NCBI GenBank assembly: GCA_030147855.1
Contig: JASBUO010000041.1
Span: 21,843 to 85,842, forward strand
Direction of reading: 5' to 3'
Origin: Gammaproteobacteria bacterium
GTDB lineage: Bacteria > Pseudomonadota > Gammaproteobacteria > Legionellales > Legionellaceae
DNA length: 64,000 nt
Every line of letters starts with the position of its first letter. Within the stretch, counting starts at the first letter, position 1. Below, in pieces: positions 1 to 8,998 of the stretch. A model generated the notes under the pieces. That model saw nothing but the letters and a program-made list of their open reading frames with translations, searched no databases and was not told the DNA's origin. Both the position numbers and the translations under genes were made by a program.

Positions 1-292
1 CAAACAACAGTTTCATGCAACTGAAGCAGATGTTGCCACCTGGTATCATCACTGGCTAAAGCTTGGATTCGATGCCTTTGAAACAAGACTCACGCAGCTA
101 GATCGCGAACACAGGGGACTTTGTTATGGGAGTCAGGTAAGCTTTGCTGATATCTGCCTCATTCCCCAAGTGTTTAATGCCAAGCGATTTGATTTTTCGC
201 TCACACCTTACCCGCTCATCGAAGCTATCAATGCACACTGCTTAACACTTGATGCATTTAAAGAAGCGGCGCCTAACGTAGACGCTGAGTGA
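1..292 (+). CDS. maiA: Maleylacetoacetate isomerase (zeta-class GST), C-terminal part
   Basis: This is the 3' end of a gene that begins before the window; about 97 codons are visible, read from base 2 and ending at TGA 290-292. The family isomerises maleylacetoacetate to fumarylacetoacetate in tyrosine/phenylalanine breakdown, using glutathione. The visible part matches the helical C-terminal domain of zeta-class GSTs: a WYHHWL-like stretch, a CYGSQVSFADICLIPQVFNA-type segment and an RFDF followed by a YP. The product ends with a short tail after the AFKEAAP motif, as usual. The N-terminal thioredoxin fold with its catalytic Ser/Cys lies outside the window. phhB, another aromatic-amino-acid gene, is present 39 kb away. 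Identity is fairly certain from the ADICLIPQV..NA pattern, though another GST class is possible. Confidence 0.8.
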   Translation, partial: KQQFHATEADVATWYHHWLKLGFDAFETRLTQLDREHRGLCYGSQVSFADICLIPQVFNAKRFDFSLTPYPLIEAINAHCLTLDAFKEAAPNVDAE

Positions 293-326
293 TTGTGAGC
301 GAGAAACACTCGCTCACCAAATGGGC

Positions 327-764
327 TTAAGATAAAAGCAGTGCGTGAGGTGCATGGGGGTCATCCATAAACAAATAGAACCCACGTGCCATCATAAAAC
401 TGCCTAAGACAAACATGAATGCACACACATAACAATACCCTCGCCCTGCCCATATTTTCTTAAGCATACCTAACATACGCATCGGCACAGAAATCCACAT
501 AACACTCTTAATCACAACAGCCCAGCAAAGAATGGTTACTAATACGCGGGGCTGAAATACCCAAATATTATGTAAAACCACTAAAAAAAGCCCGATAAAT
601 AAAGAAAGTGAAGCAGCCATCATACTACCGATACCAGGCGTTTTGAGGTTTGCTATCATCTCCTTATAGTAATCAGCGCGACTTAAAAAAACGATTGACA
701 TAATCACGAAGTACAAACCAAATACTTGTGAAAATAGAAAAGAATGGAAGTAAGAACCAATCAT
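327..764 (-). CDS. Small integral membrane protein, unknown function
   Basis: A 145-residue protein that I do not recognise. It has about four hydrophobic segments (roughly residues 8-27, 47-66, 72-92 and 108-130) and almost no soluble domain, so it should sit in the inner membrane. Basic residues cluster after the third segment (MLGMLKKIWAGRG), which suggests that loop is cytoplasmic. The ATG is preceded by a good AGGAG Shine-Dalgarno sequence seven bases upstream, which supports a real gene. It stands alone, convergent with maiA and divergent from asnS. No catalytic motif is visible and no function is assigned. Confidence 0.65.
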   Translation of the reverse strand: MIGSYFHSFLFSQVFGLYFVIMSIVFLSRADYYKEMIANLKTPGIGSMMAASLSLFIGLFLVVLHNIWVFQPRVLVTILCWAVVIKSVMWISVPMRMLGMLKKIWAGRGYCYVCAFMFVLGSFMMARGFYLFMDDPHAPHALLLS

Positions 765-929
765 GTTTTTCTCCTAATAAGGTGAAAATCCTTCACTGTT
801 AATTTAATAACTCAATCCACCAAATTGCAACTTTTAAATCGCATATCACTTGCTATCCCTTTTATGTACATTTTTTCTGGTATATCATCGGGGCCTAATT
901 TTTATTATCAACTCATGATGGAAATAAGC

Positions 930-2333
930 ATGTCAGCAGTCAGCTCAGTCAAAACCTGCTTAAGCGGCACCCTTGCATCAGGCACCCCTGTTACTATCCA
1001 AGGCTGGGTTAAAACACGCCGCGACTCAAAAGCCGGCCTCTCTTTCATTAGCCTGCATGATGGTTCATGCTTTTCGCCCATCCAAATTGTTGCCCCCAAC
1101 ACCTTGCCTAATTACGAAGAAGCCATCCAAAAGCTAACAGCAGGATGCGCTATCACCGCTACAGGCCTACTGATTGAATCGCAAGGAAAGGGACAAGCCT
1201 ATGAAGTGCAGGCTGAAACTATCGAAGTTGTTGGGTGGATTGATAACCCAGAAACCTACCCTATTCAGGCCAAGCGACACACACTTGAGTTTTTACGGGA
1301 AGTGGCTCATTTAAGACCCCGCACCAACACTATCAGTGCCGTCACCCGTATTAGACACGGACTCTCTCAAGCCATTCATCAATTTTTACATAATGAAGGC
1401 TATTACTGGATTCATACACCTATTATTACCAGTAACGACTGCGAAGGCGCAGGCGAGCTCTTTCGTGTCAGCACACTCGATGTGGTCAACCCACCCAAAA
1501 CACCAGATAACAAACCCGACTTTTCACATGATTTTTTTGAGCAAGAAACCTTCCTTACAGTTTCAGGTCAACTCAATGTTGAGGCTTACTGTCTTGCTAT
1601 GTCCAAAGTCTATACCTTTGGCCCTACATTTCGTGCTGAAAATTCTCATACTAGCCGTCATTTAGCTGAATTTTGGATGGTTGAACCAGAGCTTGCTTTT
1701 GGAACCCTTACTGATATTTGTGAGTTATCGCAAAAGTTTTTGCGTTTCGTTTGTGAAACCGTCCTCAATGACTACCCTGACGATTTAGCTTTCTTTAATC
1801 AATTTATCGACAAAACGTGTCTTGCGCGTCTCGAAGCCTTAGTTCAGTCTGACTTTGAAACACTCAGCTATACCAACGCCATTAAACTCCTCGAAAAAGC
1901 CAAACAGCCTTTTGAGTACCCCGTACAGTATGGCCTTGACTTACAATCTGAGCACGAACGCTATTTAACAGAACAGCACTTTAAAAAACCGCTCATTCTA
2001 ACCGACTACCCCAAAGATATTAAAAGCTTTTATATGCGTCTTAACGATGATGAAAAAACAGTTGCAGCCATGGATGTGCTTGTTCCTGGTATTGGTGAAA
2101 TTATTGGTGGTAGCCAACGGGAAGAGCGCCTCGATATACTTGAAGCCCGTATGGATGCATCGGGCTTAGATAAACATCAATATAAGTGGTATCTCGACTT
2201 ACGCCGATACGGTACAGTACCCCATTCAGGTTTTGGGCTCGGTCTTGAGCGCTTGGTCAGTTATGTCACCGGAATTTCAAACATACGGGATGTCATTCCA
2301 TTTCCAAGAACACCGGGGCACGCAAAGTATTAG
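930..2333 (+). CDS. asnS: Asparagine--tRNA ligase
   Basis: Class IIb aminoacyl-tRNA synthetase that charges tRNA-Asn with asparagine in the cytoplasm. The N-terminal OB-fold anticodon-binding domain occupies about residues 15-105 ([17 protein letters not shown]). Motif 2 is seen as [16 protein letters not shown], followed by AEFWMVEPE, which is the AsnRS form. Motif 3 is [15 protein letters not shown], and the C-terminus [11 protein letters not shown] is typical of AsnRS rather than AspRS. I chose ATG 930 (467 residues, close to the family length of about 466) because the frame upstream has no homologous character and a GGAA lies six bases before this ATG; an in-frame start as far up as 825 is possible but unlikely. 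A second class IIb enzyme of archaeal AspRS type lies at 21.2 kb. Confidence 0.95.
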   Translation: MSAVSSVKTCLSGTLASGTPVTIQGWVKTRRDSKAGLSFISLHDGSCFSPIQIVAPNTLPNYEEAIQKLTAGCAITATGLLIESQGKGQAYEVQAETIEVVGWIDNPETYPIQAKRHTLEFLREVAHLRPRTNTISAVTRIRHGLSQAIHQFLHNEGYYWIHTPIITSNDCEGAGELFRVSTLDVVNPPKTPDNKPDFSHDFFEQETFLTVSGQLNVEAYCLAMSKVYTFGPTFRAENSHTSRHLAEFWMVEPELAFGTLTDICELSQKFLRFVCETVLNDYPDDLAFFNQFIDKTCLARLEALVQSDFETLSYTNAIKLLEKAKQPFEYPVQYGLDLQSEHERYLTEQHFKKPLILTDYPKDIKSFYMRLNDDEKTVAAMDVLVPGIGEIIGGSQREERLDILEARMDASGLDKHQYKWYLDLRRYGTVPHSGFGLGLERLVSYVTGISNIRDVIPFPRTPGHAKY

Positions 2334-2414
2334 GGCGTGTTGCCAATTGACTGAAAGACCCTGCACGTCGGCGGTAGAGGGAAATATCAACGCCTGTCGA
2401 ACAGGTTTCAGTAC

Positions 2415-4079
2415 TCAAGGGTGTGTTTTAATAAACTGAATCACATCCTTTAACGAAAGTGGTTCAGAAAAATAAAACCCTTGCACATAGTCGCATTTGT
2501 TTTTCTTTAAAAACGACACTTGCGCTTCTGCTTCAACCCCTTCCGCAATCACCTTTATTCCTAAGTTATGCGCAAGCTCAATGGTTGACTCTAAAATAAA
2601 GGCGTCACTCGGATGCTTTTCCATGTCGTGTATGAATGACTGATCGATTTTTAACATAGAAATAGGAAGCCGCTTTAAATACCCAAGTGACGAGTAACCG
2701 GTTCCATAATCATCAATTGCAAGCTGTACACGCACCTCAAATAACTCATCAAGCTTTTTAACTAACGCTTCAGGGTCCTTTACAAACAAAGTTTCTGTAA
2801 TTTCAAAAATAACTTTCTCAAGCGTTACATCACACTGCTTGATAACTGCAAGAATACTCTCTAATGACTGCTTATCACTCAACTCATCTACTGTTACATT
2901 AATCGTGAAAAACTGTAAGCTATCTGCATCAAATGCTTTGAAGTCAGAAAAAACACGCTGCATCACCCACCTTCCAACCGGCATCATCATATTCATTTTT
3001 TCAGCAGCCGGTAAAAATATGTCTGGCGTTAAGCTCCCAAATTTTGGATGCTTCCAACGCAATAAGGCTTCAATACCAACGCAACTCCCTGCTTTTAAAT
3101 CAACAATGGGTTGGTACAACATATAAAACTCATTTTTTTGCAAAGCACTTCTCAAACCATTCAGGATTAGCAGCCAACGTTCATTCTCTTCATCTAAGGT
3201 ATCTGAGTAAAGATGGCAGCGATTTTTTCCATATTGCTTTGCCGCATGCATTGCCATTTTTGCATGCTCGATGAGTATAATCGCCGAGTCTCCGCCGCTA
3301 GGATACACAGCAGCACCAATACTTGCATTGCTGTAAATTGCTTCCCCTGAAATCTCAAATGGCTCATCCAATCCTTTTAAGATATTTTGAGCGACTATGC
3401 CTGCATATTCAGGCTTTCTCAAATGCTCTAATATAATCACAAACTCATCGTTTGGCAGACGAATCACCATATCTTTTTTACGAACCTGCTGCTTTAAAAA
3501 CGCTTCTACTTTTTCTAATAATATGTCTCCTACAGCACGCCCAAACGTATCATTCACGACTTTAAAATTGTCTAAGTTTAAGTGCAGTACAGCCATATGC
3601 TCTTCTGCCTGCAGCGCTGACTGAATTGCAACAACCATCTTTTTCTCAAAGGCAATTCGGCATGCTGAACTACTAATGAACTGCTTTTCTTGCATATAAT
3701 CAAATAACTGCGCAGTTGCCTTTTTTCCTCGAGTATCCCGAAAAATTAATAAATAACAGGGTAAATCTTCCCAACTCATACGTAAAGTAGAGACTTCGAG
3801 AAACAAGCTACTACCATCAGCTTGCGAAATAGAAACTTCTTCAGTACGGTCCGTGTGCGCCGTCAATCGTATTGGAATATCTAACTTTCCATCCAACAAT
3901 ACTTCTCTAGGCAGTTCAAATAAATCTGACGCTGCGGCATTAACGTCTAATACTTTTTTGTGTGCATCCACCATCACAATGGCGTTTGCACTTTTTTCAA
4001 TTATCTTAGAATAAACCACTTTAAGTGCTAAAAAATTGGCTTCTGATTTGTCCTGTCCCTGTTTGACCTTGCTTGCCAT
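2415..4079 (-). CDS. PAS-GGDEF(degenerate)-EAL protein, probable c-di-GMP phosphodiesterase
   Basis: Cytoplasmic protein of about 554 residues with no membrane segment. An N-terminal PAS domain (about 25-115) is followed by a GGDEF domain (about 155-295) and an EAL domain (about 305-550). The cyclase signature is degenerate (IRLPNDEF instead of GGDEF), so cyclase activity is unlikely. The EAL domain keeps IEALLRW, an ExTE (FEITET), DDYGTGYSS, LKID and AEGVE, the metal and catalytic positions of active phosphodiesterases that turn c-di-GMP into pGpG. The degenerate GGDEF may bind GTP as a regulator, as in other such hybrids (inference). ATG 4079 was chosen over GTG 4085 because AAAGG lies five bases before it. 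It follows pabA on the same strand after 76 bases, and a small inverted repeat lies in between. Confidence 0.88.
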   Translation of the reverse strand: MASKVKQGQDKSEANFLALKVVYSKIIEKSANAIVMVDAHKKVLDVNAAASDLFELPREVLLDGKLDIPIRLTAHTDRTEEVSISQADGSSLFLEVSTLRMSWEDLPCYLLIFRDTRGKKATAQLFDYMQEKQFISSSACRIAFEKKMVVAIQSALQAEEHMAVLHLNLDNFKVVNDTFGRAVGDILLEKVEAFLKQQVRKKDMVIRLPNDEFVIILEHLRKPEYAGIVAQNILKGLDEPFEISGEAIYSNASIGAAVYPSGGDSAIILIEHAKMAMHAAKQYGKNRCHLYSDTLDEENERWLLILNGLRSALQKNEFYMLYQPIVDLKAGSCVGIEALLRWKHPKFGSLTPDIFLPAAEKMNMMMPVGRWVMQRVFSDFKAFDADSLQFFTINVTVDELSDKQSLESILAVIKQCDVTLEKVIFEITETLFVKDPEALVKKLDELFEVRVQLAIDDYGTGYSSLGYLKRLPISMLKIDQSFIHDMEKHPSDAFILESTIELAHNLGIKVIAEGVEAEAQVSFLKKNKCDYVQGFYFSEPLSLKDVIQFIKTHP

Positions 4080-4102
4080 AACCACCTTTAAGGAAATATT
4101 CT

Positions 4103-4119
4103 AAGTGGCTTCGCCACTT
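4103..4119. repeat. Short GC-rich hairpin between pabA and the EAL gene
   Basis: AAGTGG and CCACTT pair around a CTTCG loop, giving a six-base-pair stem. There is no T-run on the minus-strand side, so it is only a weak terminator candidate. It could instead be mRNA-stabilising or a small REP-like unit. Confidence 0.35.
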
Positions 4120-4155
4120 TCTGAATGACGTGCCTAGGATGTTACCAAAGTTATG

Positions 4156-4815
4156 TTAAGTTTGGCCCAACAAAACAAATTGTTCAAATATAGATTTTCC
4201 ATATTCGGTTAAAATAGCTTCTGGATGATATTGTACCCCAAACAAAGAATAAGCTTGATGTTGAACGCCCATCACCACTTTTCCTCCTTGGCGGTCGTGT
4301 GTCCATGCAGTCACTATCCAGTCACTTGGCACACAGTCTATTTCAACCGCCAATGAATGATATCGTGTTGCTAAAAAACCCTGAGGGATACCATGAAATA
4401 AACCATCATCCGTGTGATAAACCTTAAATTGTTTTCCATGACAAATTTCAGAAGCCTGTACAATACTACCTCCAAATGCCTCTATCAAACATTGGTGCCC
4501 CAAACAAATGCCAAGCATTGGGTAAGTTTTATAATGCTCTAAAATAATACGCTGTGTTACCTGTGAGGGACGCCCTGGGCCTGGAGAAAATACAACATGC
4601 GTTGGCGCGAGTATTTCAAGTTTCTGTAATGCCACATCATCAAACTGCAACACACTCACTTGTAAATGACGCCTCTCAAAATACGACTTTATCAGCTGTG
4701 TGAATGAATCATAATGATCAATCAATACGATATGCTTATCTGTTTGATAGGTAGGCACAGATGTCTCAGTCGTCGGCACCTTTTGGTGCGCTATCAACCA
4801 ACCATAGTCATTCAT
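4156..4815 (-). CDS. pabA: Aminodeoxychorismate/anthranilate synthase glutaminase subunit
   Basis: Class I glutamine amidotransferase that releases ammonia from glutamine for the partner synthase. The nucleophile elbow GICLGHQC carries the catalytic Cys, and GVQYHPEAI carries the His and Glu of the triad. The conserved start IDHYDSFT appears only about 30 residues in, so the protein (219 residues) has an unusually long N-terminus. A start inside that region cannot be excluded, but the first ATG overlaps the pabB stop in an ATGA arrangement, which favours translational coupling. Since it is paired with a PabB-like subunit and no trp genes are present, folate (p-aminobenzoate) synthesis is the likely role. 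Amphibolic use in tryptophan synthesis remains possible. Confidence 0.85.
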   Translation of the reverse strand: MNDYGWLIAHQKVPTTETSVPTYQTDKHIVLIDHYDSFTQLIKSYFERRHLQVSVLQFDDVALQKLEILAPTHVVFSPGPGRPSQVTQRIILEHYKTYPMLGICLGHQCLIEAFGGSIVQASEICHGKQFKVYHTDDGLFHGIPQGFLATRYHSLAVEIDCVPSDWIVTAWTHDRQGGKVVMGVQHQAYSLFGVQYHPEAILTEYGKSIFEQFVLLGQT

Positions 4816-5966
4816 ACCATACCACGCGCTGTGAGCGCTGTTAAAAAACGCGCTTTCAATTGAAGCTCTTCGAATTCTGAGTGCATATCAGAGTCATGTA
4901 CAATACCTCCACCCACGCCAAGCTCACCATGGCCCCCTTTACACAGTGCAGTTCGAATGGGCACATTAAAGCACATATCATTATCTGGCGTAATGTATCC
5001 AATCGCTCCGGTATATACGTGTCTCGGCGTCGCTTCTAGGGTATGAATCAACTCCATGGTGCGACGTTTAGGTGCGCCTGTAATAGAACCACAAGGAAAT
5101 AATGCTTTAAGAATATCTGTGAACGACACATCAATAGCAACCTCACTTTCAAGGCTAGTTGTCATTTGGTGCACTGTTTCATAAGATTCAACAGTAAGCA
5201 ATTGAGACACTGTCACCGAGCCTGGATTTGAAATAGCTGACAGATCATTTCTTAATAAATCTACAATCATCGTATTCTCAGCACGTGATTTTAAATCACA
5301 ACGCAAAAAGTCTTGATTCAAGGCATCTTGCTTCGCATCAGGCACACGTGCCATCGTCCCTTTCATTGGTTTCGCATGCATTTTATGCTTTATTTTCGAA
5401 AAAAATAACTCAGGTGACAGCGATAAAATCTCATAGTTTGGCATTTCAAGCAGCGCAGAGTACGCAACTTTCTGCCTTAGGCGCAACGTATTATATAACC
5501 CACGACTTGAACCCAAGTACTCAAATGCATATTTAGCTGTTAAATTAACTTGATAAGTGTCTCCTGCAGTAATGTGGTCTTGCACTTTTGAAAATGCCGC
5601 TTCATATTCACGTGGTGTTATATTAAGCGCTATTGATTGAAGGGTTGCTTTTGAGTGCCCCAGAAAAACATCTACTTCATGCGCCTCTAGCGGCATGACC
5701 GATTGAAAAGCAAAAAAGTGTAACAAGGGAAAGGGGATTGTACTTAAAAGGTGTGGCAAGCCACGCAATACATAGCCTGCCTCATAGCTCAGACACCCTG
5801 CTAAATAATAGCCGCACTGCCTTAAGGTTTCAAGATAAGCCAAGCCTTTGTAAAGCTCATTTGCATCCCAACAAATAATTTCTTCAGACGGATTTTCAAA
5901 TAGCAAGCCCGTATGGGACAAGGCTTGCATACGCCTGTTTTCAAATAAAATAGTAGGAGCACTCAC
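4812..5966 (-). CDS. pabB: Aminodeoxychorismate synthase component I
   Basis: Chorismate-binding enzyme of 384 residues that aminates chorismate to 4-amino-4-deoxychorismate using ammonia from PabA, the first committed step to p-aminobenzoate. The catalytic core is clear: TYQVNLTAKY, KPMKGTMAR, MIVDLLRNDLSAI and GSITGAPKRRTMELI, then a PIRTALC and an elements-rich end GVGGGIVHDSD. The protein is shorter than E. coli PabB because the N-terminal lobe is reduced. The start is GTG 5966 with no strong ribosome site. Translation is coupled to pabA through a 4-base overlap. The core motifs are shared with TrpE, so the assignment rests on length, gene pairing and the PabB-type QVNLT motif. Confidence 0.85.
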   Translation of the reverse strand: MSAPTILFENRRMQALSHTGLLFENPSEEIICWDANELYKGLAYLETLRQCGYYLAGCLSYEAGYVLRGLPHLLSTIPFPLLHFFAFQSVMPLEAHEVDVFLGHSKATLQSIALNITPREYEAAFSKVQDHITAGDTYQVNLTAKYAFEYLGSSRGLYNTLRLRQKVAYSALLEMPNYEILSLSPELFFSKIKHKMHAKPMKGTMARVPDAKQDALNQDFLRCDLKSRAENTMIVDLLRNDLSAISNPGSVTVSQLLTVESYETVHQMTTSLESEVAIDVSFTDILKALFPCGSITGAPKRRTMELIHTLEATPRHVYTGAIGYITPDNDMCFNVPIRTALCKGGHGELGVGGGIVHDSDMHSEFEELQLKARFLTALTARGMV

Positions 5967-6295
5967 GTTAGATTAACACACCGTTTAGAACCGAACATCA
6001 TAAAAACGCCTTCCACCGCTTGTCAGGATCGATATATGTCACGAAATACGTCTTTTCGAACATTAGTGAAGCATCCTAGTGTCCTCAAAAGCCACGGGCT
6101 GCCGCACCACTCGTTACTCTCGAGTTCGCAACGACGACTTTATGAAATGAGGACATACCCTGACTTCATCTTGCCTGATGCCACACTGAAACTCAAGCAA
6201 CAATCACGCAGAGCTGCCAAAATAGTTACAACACCAACCTTGCTTTTAAATATTCAAACTGATACTTTATGGCCTTCTTTGTAATACTTTAAACG
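5967..6295. other. 329-base intergenic gap between divergent pabB and permease
   Basis: This is the longest stretch without a convincing gene. An open frame of 82 codons (6036-6284, plus strand) has an AGGA before its ATG but its product is rich in His/Ser/Lys/Arg and resembles nothing I know, so it is not called. I see no tRNA, no strong hairpin followed by T, and no clear -35/-10 pair. The gap must contain the promoters of the two divergent genes. Confidence 0.5.
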
Positions 6296-7681
6296 TTGGA
6301 CTGTTTCGTGGCTGCACCTAAGCGCGTTTTGAGCATTTTTTCACTGGTCATGATTAACGTCATTGCCGTTGATAGTTTGCGCACACTTCCTATTTCCGCA
6401 AAGCTAGGCTTCTCGCTTGTTTCATACTATGCAGTTGCAGCACTTGTCTTTTTCATTCCTGTTGCGTTAGTCGCCGCAGAGCTCGCTACAGCCTACCCCA
6501 GTACCGGGGGTATCTACATCTGGATTCGAGAAGCATTTGGAAAACGAGCGGCATTTATGACCATCTGGCTACAATGGATTTATAATGTATTTTGGTATCC
6601 CACCATCATGGCCTTTGTCGTTGCAACACTTGCCTATTTGTTTGATCCAAATCTTGCAAATCACAAGCTTTATTTACTGACTACCATGATAGGTTTCTTT
6701 TGGTTATTTACTCTTCTGAATTGCCAAGGCATGAAAACCTCAAGTCTCATCAGTACAATGGGTGCCTGCTTCGGCACGATTATTCCAATGCTTGTCATCA
6801 CGATACTTGGCTTTTTTTGGGTGCTTCAAGGCCAGCCACTTGCGGCACACATCACCGAGACTGCATGGCTCCCAGACTTTACAGCACTCGGTAACCTTTC
6901 TCTCTTTACAGCCGTTCTTTTTGGGCTGCTCGGCATGGAAATGTCTGCCGTTCATGCAGAAGAAGTCAAAAACCCACAGCGTGATTACCCACGCGCACTG
7001 CTTTATTCTACTCTCATTATTTTTTCGACTTTAGTGCTTGGCTCACTTGCGATTGTTATTGTTGTGCCTAATCAACAACTCAGTATGGTATCAGGTTTAA
7101 TTGATGCATATGCTATTTTCTTTCATGCGTATCACCTCGACTGGCTGACCCCTATTCTTGCCATACTCATTGTGCTTGGTGCTATCAGTGGGATTTCAGC
7201 CTGGATGATTGGCCCAACCAAAGGCCTTTTGGTTGCAGCGCAAGATGATTGCATTCCAAAAAGATTTACAAAAACAAACAAACATGGTGCACCCACCAGC
7301 ATTTTAGTGACACAAGCTATTATTTTTACATTGCTCACCAGTGTGTTTGTCTTGTTTAAAACGATTAACGCAGCCTACTGGATACTCAGTGATATGTGCG
7401 CGCAAATGGCCTTACTGGTCTACGTACTCATGTTTGCGGCAGCGATCAAACTCCGTTATAAAAAGCCTTCTCAGCGCGGTGCTTATCGTATTCCAGGTGG
7501 TATGCTTGGCATGTGGCTAGTTGCAGGTACGGGCTTAGTGTGTTGTATTATTACCATTTTCATTGGGTTTGTACCTCCTACACAAGTTCCAATTAAAAAT
7601 GTTGTGTTATTTGAGTCTATTTTGGTAGGTGGGCTTGTTATATTTGCGATTGTGCCATGGCTCCTGAAAAAACAAGAATGA
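6296..7681 (+). CDS. APC-superfamily amino acid permease
   Basis: Inner-membrane transporter of about 461 residues with roughly twelve hydrophobic helices. The first helix carries the APC-family start (SIFSLVMINVIAVDSLRTLP), and the stretch ELATAYPSTGGIYIWIREAFG is the conserved TM2/loop region seen in amino acid permeases and antiporters such as GadC. GLLGMEMSAVHAEEVKNPQRDYPRA in TM6-loop is another family hallmark. The substrate cannot be read from the sequence; glutamate/GABA-type or other amino acid exchange is the closest family. TTG 6296 is the outermost start; GTG 6308, seven bases after a TTGGA, is an equally good choice and gives a protein four residues shorter. It converges on the diguanylate cyclase gene with only two bases between stops. 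Confidence 0.85.
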   Translation: MDCFVAAPKRVLSIFSLVMINVIAVDSLRTLPISAKLGFSLVSYYAVAALVFFIPVALVAAELATAYPSTGGIYIWIREAFGKRAAFMTIWLQWIYNVFWYPTIMAFVVATLAYLFDPNLANHKLYLLTTMIGFFWLFTLLNCQGMKTSSLISTMGACFGTIIPMLVITILGFFWVLQGQPLAAHITETAWLPDFTALGNLSLFTAVLFGLLGMEMSAVHAEEVKNPQRDYPRALLYSTLIIFSTLVLGSLAIVIVVPNQQLSMVSGLIDAYAIFFHAYHLDWLTPILAILIVLGAISGISAWMIGPTKGLLVAAQDDCIPKRFTKTNKHGAPTSILVTQAIIFTLLTSVFVLFKTINAAYWILSDMCAQMALLVYVLMFAAAIKLRYKKPSQRGAYRIPGGMLGMWLVAGTGLVCCIITIFIGFVPPTQVPIKNVVLFESILVGGLVIFAIVPWLLKKQE

Positions 7682-7683
7682 CA

Positions 7684-8985
7684 TCACAAAAATTGCTTTA
7701 AATGCTTTATTGTTTGGCGATGCAAATCCCAAAAATCTTTTTCCTGCACCTTAATCTCTTTAAAGTCTGCAGCGCGTGCCGCAAACTCAACTACTTCAGC
7801 ACTTTTTGCCAAAGGGTATGCACCCACAGCTTTTGCAGAAGCTTTCAGTAAATGCATGCCTGACACCAACTCTTCCGGATTTTCTGACGAAAAAGCCGCT
7901 TTAAGTGCTGGCGTATTATTCACTGTTTCTTCAAAAAAAACCGAGTACAGTTCTTTTTGCAATACTTTGTCATGATGCGTTATTTTCTCAATGGATGAAA
8001 CATCAATCAAATCAACCGGCTTACTCTCTACCGGTTGTTTATCACCTGCATATGCGCAAACTTTATTTCGCCCTGTTTTTTTTGCCTCATAAAGCGCTTC
8101 ATCCGCATGTTTCACTAAAGACTCACTACTTAGTGGTATATATAAAGGTCTTGCAATAGCAAAACCTGCACTACAAGTAACCTGACGCTTAACGGAACCA
8201 TGTTGTTTTTTGACTTGCATTTCTTCACGAATGCGTGATGCTAAAATACCTGCTTCTTTTTCATTCACATGGCAAGAAATCGTAATAAACTCCTCCCCTC
8301 CATGCCTGAATGCAGTATCTCCCGCTCGCATGTTTTGTTTAATTACTTCTACAAAGGAGCATAATACTTCATCTCCTGCCTTATGCCCCAAATCATCATT
8401 CACGTCTTTGAAATGATCTAAGTCATACACCGTACACACTACAATATATTTTTCGCGAGATGCTTTGGGAAGCTCTGACTCTAAATACTCCCAAAGAAAG
8501 CGTCGATTATATAAGCCCGTTAGTTCATCACGTACACTCTCTTCTTCAAAGCGCTTAGCAACATGCAATAACATGTGTCTTTGATGATAATTTTCCGTCA
8601 CATCTTGAATTACTACCATGGCATAAATGGCTCCAGCATCCAAAATAGGAAAAATAGATACCGACTGCTGCATGAACTCTGCTTCTTCAACTGCTGATGC
8701 TTCAGGCAAAGGAACTGGAATTAAATAATGATTCAATATTTGTGATAACACCTGGGGATGTTGGTGCTCTAATACCTGCTCTACTGCAAACTCAAATCGC
8801 GCAGTGCTGACTTCAGGGAATAATTTGTCTAGCGAAGCGTTTAATGCCTTTTCTTTTGAAATGCCGGTCAAATTAGCTAGCCAGTCATTCCACTCACAAA
8901 TATTTTTTTTCTCATCCACTAAAAAAACACCTACAGGTAGCGTACTCAGCATATTTAAGTAAACATCACTGCTCAATGTTTTCAT
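7684..8985 (-). CDS. PAS-GGDEF-HPt diguanylate cyclase, output gene of chemosensory operon
   Basis: Cytoplasmic protein of 433 residues. A PAS domain (about 10-130) with MLPVGVFLVD-like opening precedes a GGDEF domain (about 150-312). The active site is intact (RHGGEEF, residues 227-233; LYNRR; DLDHFKDVNDDLGH), and an inhibitory RxxD site (RAGD, 220-223) sits at the canonical distance, so it should make c-di-GMP with product feedback. The C-terminal ~100 residues look like a histidine phosphotransfer domain: MHLLKASAKAVGA (His378, Lys381) matches the HPt H-x-L-K-x-S-A pattern. This replaces the receiver domain of WspR-type cyclases. It is the last gene of the che operon, 13 bases after cheC, with GAGG upstream of its ATG. 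Cyclase activity is confidently predicted; the HPt call is from motif only. Confidence 0.88.
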   Translation of the reverse strand: MKTLSSDVYLNMLSTLPVGVFLVDEKKNICEWNDWLANLTGISKEKALNASLDKLFPEVSTARFEFAVEQVLEHQHPQVLSQILNHYLIPVPLPEASAVEEAEFMQQSVSIFPILDAGAIYAMVVIQDVTENYHQRHMLLHVAKRFEEESVRDELTGLYNRRFLWEYLESELPKASREKYIVVCTVYDLDHFKDVNDDLGHKAGDEVLCSFVEVIKQNMRAGDTAFRHGGEEFITISCHVNEKEAGILASRIREEMQVKKQHGSVKRQVTCSAGFAIARPLYIPLSSESLVKHADEALYEAKKTGRNKVCAYAGDKQPVESKPVDLIDVSSIEKITHHDKVLQKELYSVFFEETVNNTPALKAAFSSENPEELVSGMHLLKASAKAVGAYPLAKSAEVVEFAARAADFKEIKVQEKDFWDLHRQTIKHLKQFL

Positions 8986-8998
8986 AGCTCATCACACC

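Noticed and set aside
825-929. N-terminal extension of asnS by 35 codons
   Set aside because: Family length and a ribosome site fit ATG 930; the upstream part is hydrophobic without family resemblance.
2388-2408. CCTGT-CGA-ACAGG hairpin after asnS
   Set aside because: Only five base pairs and a short TTT; too weak to call a terminator.
6036-6284. Open frame of 82 codons between pabB and the permease
   Set aside because: It has a possible AGGA ribosome site but a low-complexity His/Ser/Lys/Arg-rich product without likeness to known proteins; likely chance.
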